44,628 nucleotides of DNA from the IMG/VR virus record IMGVR_UViG_3300005663_000086, positions 1 through 44,628 of that record; one strand, 5' to 3'. Of this stretch, positions 1 through 6,993 are shown piece after piece. A program made the position numbers and the translations under genes. Each line of letters opens with the position of its first letter. Within the stretch, counting starts at the first letter, position 1. Origin of the DNA: a virus. The notes beneath the pieces are model-generated. The model had not been told where the DNA came from, did not search any database, and saw only the letters and a list, made by a program, of their open reading frames with translations.

Positions 1-1
1 C

Positions 2-886
2 CCAGCAGAGGATGTTGCTGTAACTATAAAAAACCTATTAGAGGGTCTAGGCGGAGGCAGTCAATTATCACACGACCAACTAGATGATGTAAGTGTGGAC
101 GACCATCATGCCCAATCTCATAACATAGCTTCTCATTCTGACACCACAGCAACAGGAACAGAGCTTGATGCTTTAACAGACAACTCTATGGCTGATACTT
201 TACATAGACATTCAGAACTTAGTGCAAGTGATGGAAGTCCTGATAGAATTGTTTATACAAATTCTGAGGGTGTTCTCTTTGCTGATGCTCTTGGTACAGG
301 TGCATCTTCAGGTTTAGGTCTTGATGTAATGTACGGTGCTACCATTGGGACTCATCTTACTGTTGGTAATGATATAACTGTTGGTGGCACAGTTGATGGC
401 GTAGATATTGCTGTAAGAGACCACGCTGAAAGTCATTCAGTTGCAAGTCATAATGATACAACAGCTACTGGTGCAAACCTAAACACTTTAGTTGGTGGCA
501 GTGAGACCGCACTCCATTCTCACGCTGCTGCTGGTGGTGCTGCCTTAACCGTAGCTGAAACAGAGGTATTTAGTGGCACTGCCCCAACTACTTGGACTGA
601 CCTTAATTTATCGGGGACTATAGGAGCACAATCTTCTTTAGTCTTGTTAAAATTTGCCTCTATAGGCGCTGGTTATAACCGTACTGTCGCAGTAAGGAAA
701 AACGGAGATACTGACGAGTTTTATGGTGCCACCGCTAATGAAGCTAGGGGCGTTGCTCTTGGGCAATTATTGGGTGCTTCTGTGGTGTTTGTGGTTCTTC
801 TAGTGGCTACTGATGCCACTGGCAAGATTGAATGGAAATCCGCAGCTATTACTATGACTGTTGATGTTATAGCTTACATCAAGTGA
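2..886 (+). CDS. Tail fibre protein, C-terminal part (5' end cut by window)
   Basis: The frame is open from base 2, so the GTG at 95 is only an internal candidate start and the gene probably enters from outside the window. The product is Gly/Thr/Ala/His rich with two related modules (about 110-222 and 425-527), each with SH-x3-SH, DTTATG and a closing H-x-H (LHRHS, LHSHA). H-x-H motifs of this sort bind metal in some trimeric phage fibres. The end is beta-rich. The gene leaving the right edge (43808 onward) is in the frame needed to join this one if the genome is circular, giving a fibre of about 568 residues. The fibre role is inferred from composition and neighbours. Confidence 0.7.
   Translation, partial: PAEDVAVTIKNLLEGLGGGSQLSHDQLDDVSVDDHHAQSHNIASHSDTTATGTELDALTDNSMADTLHRHSELSASDGSPDRIVYTNSEGVLFADALGTGASSGLGLDVMYGATIGTHLTVGNDITVGGTVDGVDIAVRDHAESHSVASHNDTTATGANLNTLVGGSETALHSHAAAGGAALTVAETEVFSGTAPTTWTDLNLSGTIGAQSSLVLLKFASIGAGYNRTVAVRKNGDTDEFYGATANEARGVALGQLLGASVVFVVLLVATDATGKIEWKSAAITMTVDVIAYIK
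110..527 (+). repeat. Two diverged copies of a His-rich fibre module
   Basis: Copy one (about 110-222) encodes AQSHNIASHSDTTATG followed by ADTLHRHS. Copy two (about 425-527) encodes AESHSVASHNDTTATG followed by TALHSHA. Order and spacing of motifs are similar in both, with a loosely related segment between them. This looks like internal duplication in a trimeric fibre shaft. Confidence 0.6.
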
Positions 887-894
887 GGGGAAAG

Positions 895-1161
895 ATGCCA
901 ACTGAAAAAGAAATAAAAGCTAACCATAAAGAGGTACACGATAACTTGACAGAGGACTACTACAAGAATAAACTAATGTCCCAAGAGGACTTTGACTATC
1001 TTCACGGTCAGAACTGGAATGATATGGAAGCTGAACTTCTAGCTGAGGGCAACATAAAACCACCTGAACCAGTCAGGGATTTAGGGGCTGAGATAGATGA
1101 GATAAAGGGGAAATTAAATCTATTAATTAGTTTAAATGCTCAGTCCCAAGAGAAGGATTAA
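895..1161 (+). CDS. Small acidic phage protein, unknown
   Basis: About 88 residues, charged and mostly helical, with no recognised domain. ATG 895 is preferred because GAGGGGAA lies just upstream; a GTG at 883 would put that site inside the gene. The stop overlaps the next ATG by one base (TAATG), so it is translationally coupled to the small membrane proteins that follow. It lies between the fibre gene and the probable lysis cluster and could be a fibre chaperone or lysis accessory, but nothing in the sequence proves either. Confidence 0.6.
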   Translation: MPTEKEIKANHKEVHDNLTEDYYKNKLMSQEDFDYLHGQNWNDMEAELLAEGNIKPPEPVRDLGAEIDEIKGKLNLLISLNAQSQEKD

Positions 1162-1364
1162 TGCTTGATATAATTGTATGGGTTGCCCTGATGATGAGTA
1201 TCGGGACTGGTGCGCTAGCAGTGTGGGTTTTTAGTGTCCTGGTTAGTGGGGCGGTCATTGTGGGGGATAAGTATACATTGATAGAGCTAACCCTTGCCAG
1301 TGCCATCCTGTGCCTTCTCGTAGCGGCTCTAATCGGTTTCACGGCAAGGAAATTAAGGGAATGA
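1161..1364 (+). CDS. Small membrane protein, two predicted TM helices (holin candidate)
   Basis: 67 residues with two hydrophobic stretches (about 4-33 and 42-60) separated by a short polar GDKYT turn, and a basic end (TARKLRE). Size, topology and a position after the tail fibre and before a terminator are typical of phage holins. No family motif is recognised, and no endolysin is visible nearby. Confidence 0.6.
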   Translation: MLDIIVWVALMMSIGTGALAVWVFSVLVSGAVIVGDKYTLIELTLASAILCLLVAALIGFTARKLRE

Positions 1365-1582
1365 AATATAGAAATGCGTTTCATTATGTAGCAGGTGGAA
1401 TAACGGCCTGGATTTCAATGACTATTCCCGTCTTGGGATTGACATTAGCCCTGACTTTTTTGATTTACGAAGCGATGAATGACTGGAGGAAGGTTGACCA
1501 TTCCTATCACGACATACTGGAGTTTTGTATTGGTATCTTTGTAGTAGCTACTGGACTAAATATATGGGAGATAGTAAGATGA
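1361..1582 (+). CDS. Small membrane protein, two predicted TM helices
   Basis: 73 residues from ATG 1361, which overlaps the previous stop (ATGA) behind the SD-like AAGGGA. An upstream in-frame ATG at 1310 would overlap its neighbour heavily and is less likely. There are two hydrophobic segments (about 10-36 and 53-70) with a charged link NDWRKVDHSYHD. With the genes on either side it forms a three-gene membrane cluster, presumably for lysis. Unknown family. Confidence 0.55.
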   Translation: MKYRNAFHYVAGGITAWISMTIPVLGLTLALTFLIYEAMNDWRKVDHSYHDILEFCIGIFVVATGLNIWEIVR

Positions 1583-1812
1583 AACCGAAAGAACGAGATG
1601 AATTACTTGGTAGATTGGATGAGAGAAGTCGCAATACTTATCATCTGGTAGAGAAGCTGGAAAAGCACAATGCCGAGCAGAATGGCTACATCCTAGATTT
1701 AGTTAAGCAGTCCTCCTCTAACAAGACAAGCATCAAATGGATTGTAAGGGTGTTGGTTGCCGCTGGGATACTCGGTGGTGGTGCTACGGGCATAGTAAAT
1801 CTGATAGGGTGA
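1579..1812 (+). CDS. XhlA-like protein: coiled coil plus C-terminal TM helix
   Basis: 77 residues from ATG 1579, overlapping the previous stop as ATGA. The first 50 residues are charged and heptad-like (DELLGRLDERSRNTYHLVEKLEKH). The end (about 54-76, WIVRVLVAAGILGGGATGIV) is one hydrophobic helix with small residues. This layout is seen in XhlA/hemolysin-type accessory proteins of phage lysis cassettes. The assignment rests on layout and position, not on a clear motif. Confidence 0.55.
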   Translation: MKPKERDELLGRLDERSRNTYHLVEKLEKHNAEQNGYILDLVKQSSSNKTSIKWIVRVLVAAGILGGGATGIVNLIG

Positions 1813-1907
1813 CTACTGAGTGGGAACTCTACTGGTTAATTGGACAACTAACAAAAGAGCAGAGAGCGATTGTCATAGCACTAATAAAAGAACTGCTGAA
1901 AAAATAA
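1809..1907 (+). CDS. Mini-protein of 32 residues, unknown
   Basis: A GTG at 1809 overlaps the previous stop as GTGA and opens a 32-codon frame (begins VTTEWELYWLIGQL, ends ALIKELLKK). It is an amphipathic helix-like peptide. It ends 25 bases before the terminator hairpin, so it would be the last gene of the unit. The coupling arrangement supports it; there is no homology evidence. Confidence 0.4.
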   Translation: MTTEWELYWLIGQLTKEQRAIVIALIKELLKK

Positions 1908-1931
1908 GAATTTAATAGTATGAGTAAGTAT

Positions 1932-1965
1932 GGGGGAGTTCGCAAGACTCCCCTTCTTATTTTGC
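1932..1965 (+). terminator. Rho-independent terminator ending the fibre/lysis unit
   Basis: GGGGAGT (1933-1939) pairs perfectly with ACTCCCC (1947-1953) across a 7-base loop and is followed by the T-rich TTCTTATTTT. It lies between the last mini-gene and two forward promoters, separating late from early transcription. Confidence 0.75.
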
Positions 1966-1966
1966 C

Positions 1967-1996
1967 TTGACACGGGGCTGTGTTATGTGGTATGGT
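1967..1996 (+). promoter_or_regulatory. Sigma-70-like promoter with TGG extended -10
   Basis: TTGACA (1967-1972), an 18-base spacer ending TATGTGG, then TATGGT (1991-1996). The TG-n before the -10 fits an extended -10 element. The same TGTGG-TATG core recurs at 2057, 16082 and 26878. Confidence 0.65.
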
Positions 1997-2032
1997 GGAT
2001 TATGTCAATAAAGTTATATCTAAGAATAAAAC

Positions 2033-2062
2033 TTGACAAACACTATCGTTATGTGGTAGGCT
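2033..2062 (+). promoter_or_regulatory. Second tandem early promoter
   Basis: TTGACA (2033-2038), an 18-base spacer ending TATGTGG, then TAGGCT (2057-2062). It lies 66 bases after the first promoter and shares its core TTATGTGGTA. Transcription would start near 2069, just before the structured RNA at 2085. Confidence 0.65.
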
Positions 2063-2084
2063 AATGGAGTGGAGGATTAAGAAA

Positions 2085-2171
2085 GCTTGCTGGCGTCCTG
2101 TAAAACTATCGGTCATTATCACAGGCGCAAAGAGGTACACCCCTCGGTGTTGAGAGACCGAGCCAGCAAGC
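2085..2171 (+). ncRNA. Structured RNA element, 5' leader of the early operon
   Basis: A perfect 10-bp closing helix joins GCTTGCTGGC (2085-2094) and GCCAGCAAGC (2162-2171). Inside, CCTGT (2097-2101) pairs with ACAGG (2121-2125). TCGGTC in that loop (2109-2114) can pair with GACCGA (2156-2161) as a pseudoknot, in competition with a local hairpin CTCGGT (2143-2148)/ACCGAG (2157-2162). It follows promoter 2033 and ends 12 bases before the next ATG, so it may be a regulatory leader or a processed small RNA. I do not recognise the class. A related closing sequence appears at 4309. Confidence 0.6.
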
Positions 2172-2183
2172 AAAACAAAGAAG

Positions 2184-2834
2184 ATGAACAAAACGAAAAT
2201 AGAATGGTGTGATTATACGGTCAATCCAGTAAAGGGATTGTGCCCCGTAGCTTGCCCTTATTGCTACGCAAGGGCTATGTATAAGCGGTTTAAGTGGAAT
2301 CCGATAATACGATATGATGATTGGGTGTGGCACAACGGCCGTAATATCCCTAAGGGTTCAAAGACTTTCGTGGGTTCAATGATGGAACTTTTTGGGGAGT
2401 GGGTAGAGCCAGAATGGCTACAGTTAATCTTTGATTATTGCGAATCAGCATCTACTCATACCTTCCTATTCCTTACCAAGAAACCAGAGAATTTAATTAA
2501 GTGGAGTCCCTTCCCCAAGAATTGCTGGATAGGTGTATCAGCTACTAATGTGGTGATGGCTGATATAGCACTCAAAAATCTATACGATATAAAGGCTACC
2601 GTTAAATTCCTATCACTAGAACCCCTACTCTCGTGGCAACACTCTATCCCCACATCATTCCCACCTCATTTGGATTGGCTTATCTTGGGTAGCCGCACAC
2701 AGCCCACTAGGCATCCCAAACTATTAGAGGTGGCAGAGATAATTGAGGATGCTAATAGGGCGGGGATACCATTATTTATTAAAGAGCCACTGGCTAGTCA
2801 TATAGGTATTCAAAGGCAAGAGATGCCCAAATGA
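2184..2834 (+). CDS. DUF5131 (phage Gp37/Gp68-type) radical SAM-like protein
   Basis: 216 residues. The N-terminus KIEWCDYTVNPVKG then C20-x3-C24-x2-C27 (CPVACPYCYAR) matches the DUF5131 signature and the CxxxCxxC cluster motif of radical SAM enzymes. FLFLTKKPENL, WIGVSATN and FLSLEPLL are also in the family style. Members are common in phages and mobile elements; the substrate is unknown. It is the first protein gene after the early promoters and the structured leader. The RBS is weak (AAAGAAG), so the leader may control its translation. The family call is strong, the function open. Confidence 0.85.
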   Translation: MNKTKIEWCDYTVNPVKGLCPVACPYCYARAMYKRFKWNPIIRYDDWVWHNGRNIPKGSKTFVGSMMELFGEWVEPEWLQLIFDYCESASTHTFLFLTKKPENLIKWSPFPKNCWIGVSATNVVMADIALKNLYDIKATVKFLSLEPLLSWQHSIPTSFPPHLDWLILGSRTQPTRHPKLLEVAEIIEDANRAGIPLFIKEPLASHIGIQRQEMPK

Positions 2835-3013
2835 AAGAATTAAAAGAAAGAAACCAGGCAATAAGAAGGTGGCGTAAACGAGGTCTAACCTATAGGGATA
2901 TTGGGGTTATCTTTAACGGCCTCTCACGACAGCGTATTCACCAGATTTGTAGTAAAAAGAAACCTGGTATATGGAGGTTATTATGGGGAATATTCAAAAA
3001 GCTAATCAAGTAA
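2831..3013 (+). CDS. Small helix-turn-helix DNA-binding protein
   Basis: 60 residues, starting as ATGA over the previous stop. The segment AIRRWRKRGLTYRDIGVIFNGLSRQRIHQICSK resembles the sigma-70 region 4/resolvase helix-turn-helix. The protein is very basic with a KKLIK end. It is probably an early transcriptional regulator; the target is unknown. Confidence 0.55.
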   Translation: MKELKERNQAIRRWRKRGLTYRDIGVIFNGLSRQRIHQICSKKKPGIWRLLWGIFKKLIK

Positions 3014-3315
3014 GGCTTAACCACGAACTCTTAATTTGGGCAGGGTTTACTCTTAAAAATGGGGTGTGGAGTTATCCCGATGGTGTAACAGTAGATGATG
3101 GAGTACCCTTCTTCCCCGAGTCTTTGGATGAGTGCTTCAAGTGGCTTGTACCTAAACTGGAAGGGGTAGGTTTATGGGTAACACCTGAGAGGCTCTATTG
3201 GTGGGAGGCAACCTCCTTGGATAAAGATAATTACTATTGCAGCTACAACGCCAAACGGAAGAATCCTGCTTTAGCCCTTTGTTTAGCAATTCAGAAACTT
3301 ATAAGGAGTAGGTGA
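2983..3315 (+). CDS. Small phage protein, ABA-sandwich-like
   Basis: 110 residues from ATG 2983, chosen because GGAGG (2973-2977) sits five bases upstream; the ATG at 2971 lies before that site. FTLKNGVWSYPDGV, ESLDECFKWLVPKL and NPALALCLAIQKLI resemble small phage proteins called phage ABA sandwich domain. Function unknown. It is part of the early operon with overlaps on both sides. Confidence 0.6.
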   Translation: MGNIQKANQVRLNHELLIWAGFTLKNGVWSYPDGVTVDDGVPFFPESLDECFKWLVPKLEGVGLWVTPERLYWWEATSLDKDNYYCSYNAKRKNPALALCLAIQKLIRSR

Positions 3316-3452
3316 TGAAACAAGAGTCTATTAAATGGATACTCAATGATTCTGTTTGCGTGATTGATGGATGGTGCTGGGCGGTAAGTCCTGGATTAAA
3401 AACAGTTTGTATTGGCAGGGAAGAAGATGTAATTAAGGGGGCAAACAAATGA
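3315..3452 (+). CDS. 45-residue protein, unknown
   Basis: ATG 3315 overlaps the previous TGA by one base behind AAGGAG. The frame reads MKQESIKWILNDSVCVIDGW and ends TGA 3450-3452, overlapping the next ATG. It has three Cys (15-32) and several Trp. No family recognised; coupled ends on both sides support expression. Confidence 0.55.
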   Translation: MKQESIKWILNDSVCVIDGWCWAVSPGLKTVCIGREEDVIKGANK

Positions 3453-3643
3453 GTGACGATAAATTGGCGGAACTAAAGGAGCAAGTAGATATTATGCGTG
3501 CTAGTGCTTTTTATGAGTCAAAGTTTGGTAGCCAAGAGCATCAGTTTCAAATGCAGGCTATGGTCTCTGCGTATGATGTCTGCCTAAATCTTATTAAGGA
3601 GACGACAGATGAAATTAGAAGCATTAAAAAGAAAGTGGCATAA
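3449..3643 (+). CDS. 64-residue helical protein, unknown
   Basis: Charged, helix-forming sequence (KLAELKEQVDIM, LIKETTDEIRSIKKKVA). The start overlaps the previous stop (ATGA). It overlaps the next gene by 35 bases. No known domain. Confidence 0.5.
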   Translation: MSDDKLAELKEQVDIMRASAFYESKFGSQEHQFQMQAMVSAYDVCLNLIKETTDEIRSIKKKVA

Positions 3644-3884
3644 AGACTTAATAAGAGATGATGTAAGGGAAATGAATATGGATGAGGAGAGGCTCAATAG
3701 ATGCCCTCATATAAGAACACTCCGAGGTGGTGATGAAACTCAAGATATGTGCGACCTTGTGGATAAATGGTGTCTAATAGAACACGGTGGGGATTGTGAG
3801 GAATGGGATAAAATAAAAGATGAGTGGGATGCCGAATACGGCGAACACCCACGACCTTGGGATAAATTAAAGGAGAAGAAATAA
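3609..3884 (+). CDS. Small Cys-containing protein, unknown
   Basis: 91 residues with AAGGAG seven bases before ATG 3609; an ATG in the 3660s would be a shorter option. Four Cys and one His (CPH..., MCDLVDKWCLIEHGGDC) suggest a metal site or disulfides. The end is acidic, then lysine-rich. The stop overlaps the next ATG by one base. Not recognised. Confidence 0.55.
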   Translation: MKLEALKRKWHKDLIRDDVREMNMDEERLNRCPHIRTLRGGDETQDMCDLVDKWCLIEHGGDCEEWDKIKDEWDAEYGEHPRPWDKLKEKK

Positions 3885-4309
3885 TGGCAGAACAACATTA
3901 TTGCGAGGAACATCAAGTAAAGTTTACCCGGAGGACTAATAAGAAGGGGGAGGAGTGGTATTCCCACCCCATCGAGGTGAACGGCCAAACTGTGGGATGG
4001 TGCAATGAGGATGGGAAAAAGGTGGCTAAGTTATCCGCACAACTCGATGACGCAATGCTACCAGAACACAAGGAAGTAGTTGAGAAAGCTAAGGCATCTG
4101 TAAGCAGTGAGATGACAAAGGGTGAGTGGTCGGAAAAGGATAGGGTTACTCGTCAAAGCATACAAAGGCAGACCTCGTTAAAGGCAGCGGTTGAATGGTG
4201 CATTGCCAAGCACGCTACAGAGCCCGTAAAGACAGCTATGGTGCTTACTGTAGCTAGTTTGTTTGAATCCTATCTTGAGAATGGGATTTCTGTAGAGAAA
4301 AAGAAATAG
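3884..4309 (+). CDS. Zinc-ribbon-like early protein, unknown
   Basis: 141 residues. The first 40 carry C7, H10, H28 and C40 (YCEEHQVKF, YSHPI, GWCNE), a probable zinc site. The remainder is helical, and the end (AMVLTVASLFESYLENGIS) looks like a packing helix. Similar N-termini are common in phages of uncultured bacteria, without assigned function. Binding to nucleic acid is plausible only. It is followed directly by a structured RNA region. Confidence 0.55.
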   Translation: MAEQHYCEEHQVKFTRRTNKKGEEWYSHPIEVNGQTVGWCNEDGKKVAKLSAQLDDAMLPEHKEVVEKAKASVSSEMTKGEWSEKDRVTRQSIQRQTSLKAAVEWCIAKHATEPVKTAMVLTVASLFESYLENGISVEKKK

Positions 4310-4425
4310 GCTTGCTGGTGGGATGTTATTCCTTAAATGGCGTGCTTGGTAGTGCGGAATTGTTGGCGACAGCCGCAGGGTTGAATTCCCTAAGCCAACT
4401 ACCATAGGATACACCAGCCAATAAG
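4309..4425 (+). ncRNA. Second structured RNA element, related closing sequence
   Basis: This gap holds nested complementarity: CTGGTG (4315-4320)/CACCAG (4412-4417), TGGTA (4347-4351)/TACCA (4400-4404), GTTGGC (4362-4367)/GCCAAC (4394-4399), and AGGG (4377-4380)/CCCT (4388-4391) around TTGAATT. The apical hairpin resembles a tRNA T-arm, but no full cloverleaf is seen. The 5' edge GGCTTGCTGGTG nearly repeats GCTTGCTGGCG at 2085. It lies directly before the RBS at 4428. Class unknown. Confidence 0.5.
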
Positions 4426-4436
4426 CAGGGGGAAAT

Positions 4437-4721
4437 ATGTGGATACAAGAATGGATAGACAATAGATTCGGAGTACCTAATACAGTTAATAAACAGGTAT
4501 ATGAAGACTTTGCTGAAGAACTAATGGGCAAAGCAAGGGAAGCGGTAGAGGGGGCTGGACTGACAGATGAGGAGATACGAGAGTTATGGGTTGCTCAATA
4601 TACGGAGAAGTGGGATGAGGCTACTGCTAAAGAAATAGTGGACAAGATTACATTTGAGTTTACAAAAGTGTTTCGTCATGCCCAAACTAAAGCTATTCTA
4701 AAGGCTCTGGGGGGTGAATGA
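4437..4721 (+). CDS. 94-residue helical protein, unknown
   Basis: ATG 4437 follows CAGGGGGAAAT. Residues 20-94 look wholly helical (EDFAEELMGKAREAV, IRELWVAQYTEKWDEATAKEIVDK). No domain recognised. It is the first gene after the structured RNA, and its stop overlaps the next ATG. Confidence 0.55.
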   Translation: MWIQEWIDNRFGVPNTVNKQVYEDFAEELMGKAREAVEGAGLTDEEIRELWVAQYTEKWDEATAKEIVDKITFEFTKVFRHAQTKAILKALGGE

Positions 4722-4864
4722 TGAGTATTAGTTTATGGTTGCTAGTCTTTATCGGTATTATGGTATTGTCTCTTGTTGGAGTAATGCTATATATCCAGCA
4801 TAGGCTTAGGAGTATTGCTGAGGGGCTGAAGCGATTAGCAAATCTTTTGAAAGGAGAAGTCTAA
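4721..4864 (+). CDS. 47-residue single-TM protein
   Basis: The frame from ATG 4721 reads MSISLWLLVFIGIMVLSLVG, a hydrophobic helix to residue 25, then a basic amphipathic tail (QHRLRSIAEGLKRLANLLKG). Both ends overlap neighbours by one base (TGATG and TAATG). Probably an inner-membrane anchored early protein. Unknown. Confidence 0.5.
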   Translation: MSISLWLLVFIGIMVLSLVGVMLYIQHRLRSIAEGLKRLANLLKGEV

Positions 4865-5202
4865 TGAGTGAACAGAAGGATAAGTTGATGACGCCAGAGA
4901 GGGCTATTGAAATCATAGAGAAATGGCAAACTGGTAACTTTGCTACACGAATTGATGATATGAATCCAGCCCTTAATCTTGCTGTCGAAGCCCTGAGATA
5001 TGAACAGAAGGTTATATGCCCTGATTGTAAGCCCAATCCAGATGGTGAAGGTGTACCAAGTGGCGGTAAAATATACGATACTGAAAGAGGTATTTGGGTA
5101 GATTGCCCCACCTGTAAAGGCACAGGAGACGGTGATTACTTCCCCACAGAGGAGGAGCAAACAGAACACGATGAGAACTACGAATTTATGAGGAGGGGAT
5201 AA
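4864..5202 (+). CDS. Small protein with DnaJ-like zinc motif
   Basis: 112 residues. The helical N-terminus (MTPERAIEIIEKWQTG, LNLAVEALRYEQK) is a common opening in phage early proteins. C52-x2-C55 and C81-x2-C84-KGTGDG then form one probable zinc knuckle of DnaJ type. The tail is acidic. A protein or nucleic acid binding role is likely but untested. It starts one base over the previous stop behind AAAGGAGAAG. Confidence 0.55.
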   Translation: MSEQKDKLMTPERAIEIIEKWQTGNFATRIDDMNPALNLAVEALRYEQKVICPDCKPNPDGEGVPSGGKIYDTERGIWVDCPTCKGTGDGDYFPTEEEQTEHDENYEFMRRG

Positions 5203-5203
5203 T

Positions 5204-5503
5204 ATGACAGGGCAGAAGAAGCTGGATAGCCCTGACAGGGAGAAGATAGCTGAAAAACTATATCAACAACGGTGGTATGGGGGTCAACCGACTTGGGAGA
5301 AAAGTTTACTAAGGGAGTTATTCCGTAATTATGCTGACCAAATCCTAGCCATCAAAGGGTTAGCAGTTCTTGATGATGACCAGAGTAGGGAAGAAATAGA
5401 AGGGGTATTAGGATATATTGAGGATATGTTTCCCGAGTTAAACACTACCTATTGGCAATCAAAGAGGTGGAAGGAGTTCAAGGATGAACAAACAAAAGGA
5501 TAG
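5204..5503 (+). CDS. 99-residue protein, unknown
   Basis: Opens KLDSPDREKIAEKLYQQRWYGG, and RELFRNYADQIL resembles short phage proteins of unknown function. It has no Cys and is helical and charged. GGAGGGG lies upstream of ATG 5204; the end overlaps the next gene by 20 bases. Confidence 0.5.
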   Translation: MTGQKKLDSPDREKIAEKLYQQRWYGGQPTWEKSLLRELFRNYADQILAIKGLAVLDDDQSREEIEGVLGYIEDMFPELNTTYWQSKRWKEFKDEQTKG

Positions 5504-5825
5504 ACATGAGTTGTTGAAAGAGCTTGTGGTAGATATAGAGGAACATCTGCTTAATTTAGAACAAGGAACAAAGTCGGATACTATAGCCCAAGAGATAGTC
5601 TATGACATTGTTGAGGACAAACTCCTAGTCCTCATTCCTACCTGTGATTGCTGTGAAAGACCCCTTGAGGTAGACGCACAGAAACAGAAGATAGTAGACG
5701 CTGTGAAAGAAGCCAAGAAGCGAGGACGGCGAGAAGTTATCAAGGAGATTGAGGAACAAGCAGGTGAAACTTTATTCTTATTAGAGGATTTGAAGTTCTG
5801 GCATGACCTAAAGGAAGAGAAGTGA
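5484..5825 (+). CDS. 113-residue helical protein with a CDCC motif
   Basis: Helical N-terminus (HELLKELVVDIEEHLLNLE), a central TCDCCERPLEVDA with three closely spaced Cys, and a charged helical C-terminus. AAGGAG precedes ATG 5484. No family recognised. It overlaps both neighbours. Confidence 0.5.
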   Translation: MNKQKDRHELLKELVVDIEEHLLNLEQGTKSDTIAQEIVYDIVEDKLLVLIPTCDCCERPLEVDAQKQKIVDAVKEAKKRGRREVIKEIEEQAGETLFLLEDLKFWHDLKEEK

Positions 5826-6052
5826 CACTAGAGGAAAGGGTTGAGAAATTAGAGAAACGCCAGGACATAGCTGAAGCGAGTGAGGCTAAATGGCAGAGAG
5901 TGGTTGATGAGCAACTAACCGACCTTACCAATATAATACTAAGCCTTTCTTCTATGATGAGAAAGTGGAACAACGATTTAGCGGAGCATTTTAAGAAGCA
6001 TTATATTGATAAGAAAGAAAGACCTACCCCTAAACGAAAGAGTAAATACTAA
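5822..6052 (+). CDS. 76-residue coiled-coil protein, unknown
   Basis: The GTG start overlaps the previous stop as GTGA. TLEERVEKLEKRQDIAE and the following helix look like a coiled coil; the tail is basic (KKERPTPKRKSKY). It ends the first run of coupled small genes. The 81-base gap after it contains an isolated TATAAT (6060-6065) without a matching -35. Confidence 0.5.
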   Translation: MTLEERVEKLEKRQDIAEASEAKWQRVVDEQLTDLTNIILSLSSMMRKWNNDLAEHFKKHYIDKKERPTPKRKSKY

Positions 6053-6133
6053 TACTAGTTATAATAGGGGTGTCAAAACCTAACACTGAACCCGTAAGGT
6101 AATGTAAGGAAAGTAAGAACCGTTAGGAGTGTA

Positions 6134-6982
6134 ATGTCTGAAAGTATAACAAGGCAAGTAATAGAGGATTGGGTACGGCAGACAACGGGTACTTTTGACT
6201 ATCAGATGATGTTCAGGGAGATACCGATAAACGACCCTGATAACAGACAAAATGCCTATGTCTATATGGGTAGGATTTGTAAGGATAGGATTGCGAAGGC
6301 CATCAATGGTAGGCATGGCACATTTAGGTTGATTGATAGGGATGCGCCTATCTTAAATTGGAAGGGGGTTAATGATTTTGAGGGACTTGATATACACTGG
6401 CCTTTTAAGTTAGAGGAGTTTGTGAGGATATTTCCCAGAAACCTTATTGTTGTTGGTGGAGACCCCAATGAAGGTAAAACTGCTTTTCTACACAATGTTA
6501 TTGACCTTAATTGGAGAAAGTATCCGATAGTCCTCTTCGACAGTGAGAATAGCGAGAAGGAACTAGCGTTAAGATTCGCTCATTATTCGGACTACAAGTT
6601 ATGGCCTGACGATTTAGTAAGAGAGAGAAGTCAGAACTTCTCTGATGTGATAGAACCTGACTCTGTAAATATTATTGACTATCTTGAGATAACCGATAAT
6701 TTCTATAATGTGGCTAAGCTCTTAAGGGAAATCAGGGATGCTTTGAATAAGGGGATAGCGATTGTAGCAATTCAAAAGGCTAAGGGGGCAGAGCTTCCAA
6801 TAGGTAGGGATTTTAGCAGGCAGATAGCAAGACTTGTGTTGACAATAGACCCAGGCGTGTTGACAATACGCAAGGCTAAGTCATTTGCCCAAAGGACTGT
6901 TAATCCCAATAATATGAAGTTCACTTTTAAGCTGAAAGATGGAGCATATTTTACTGATATACAAGAAAGCTGGATGACATAG
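6134..6982 (+). CDS. RecA/DnaB-like replicative ATPase
   Basis: 282 residues. After a basic, probably winged-helix N-terminus (1-75) comes a RecA-fold core with Walker A GGDPNEGKT (108-116), FDSENS (135-140) where RecA-like ATPases carry a catalytic acid, Walker B-like VNIIDYLEI (about 178-186) and IAIVAIQKAKG, the DnaB motif 3 position. Short stand-alone proteins of this kind serve as phage helicases or helicase loaders. No primase or polymerase is seen, so the host replisome is presumably recruited. Helicase versus loader cannot be decided by eye. Confidence 0.75.
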   Translation: MSESITRQVIEDWVRQTTGTFDYQMMFREIPINDPDNRQNAYVYMGRICKDRIAKAINGRHGTFRLIDRDAPILNWKGVNDFEGLDIHWPFKLEEFVRIFPRNLIVVGGDPNEGKTAFLHNVIDLNWRKYPIVLFDSENSEKELALRFAHYSDYKLWPDDLVRERSQNFSDVIEPDSVNIIDYLEITDNFYNVAKLLREIRDALNKGIAIVAIQKAKGAELPIGRDFSRQIARLVLTIDPGVLTIRKAKSFAQRTVNPNNMKFTFKLKDGAYFTDIQESWMT

Positions 6983-6993
6983 GGGGTATTAGA

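Noticed and set aside
4309-4425. A tRNA gene
   Set aside because: There is a T-arm-like hairpin, but acceptor, D-arm and anticodon arm cannot be fitted with standard spacing.
6060-6065. TATAAT in the gap before the ATPase gene
   Set aside because: No -35-like hexamer at 16-18 bases upstream and no TG extension; a lone hexamer is weak evidence.
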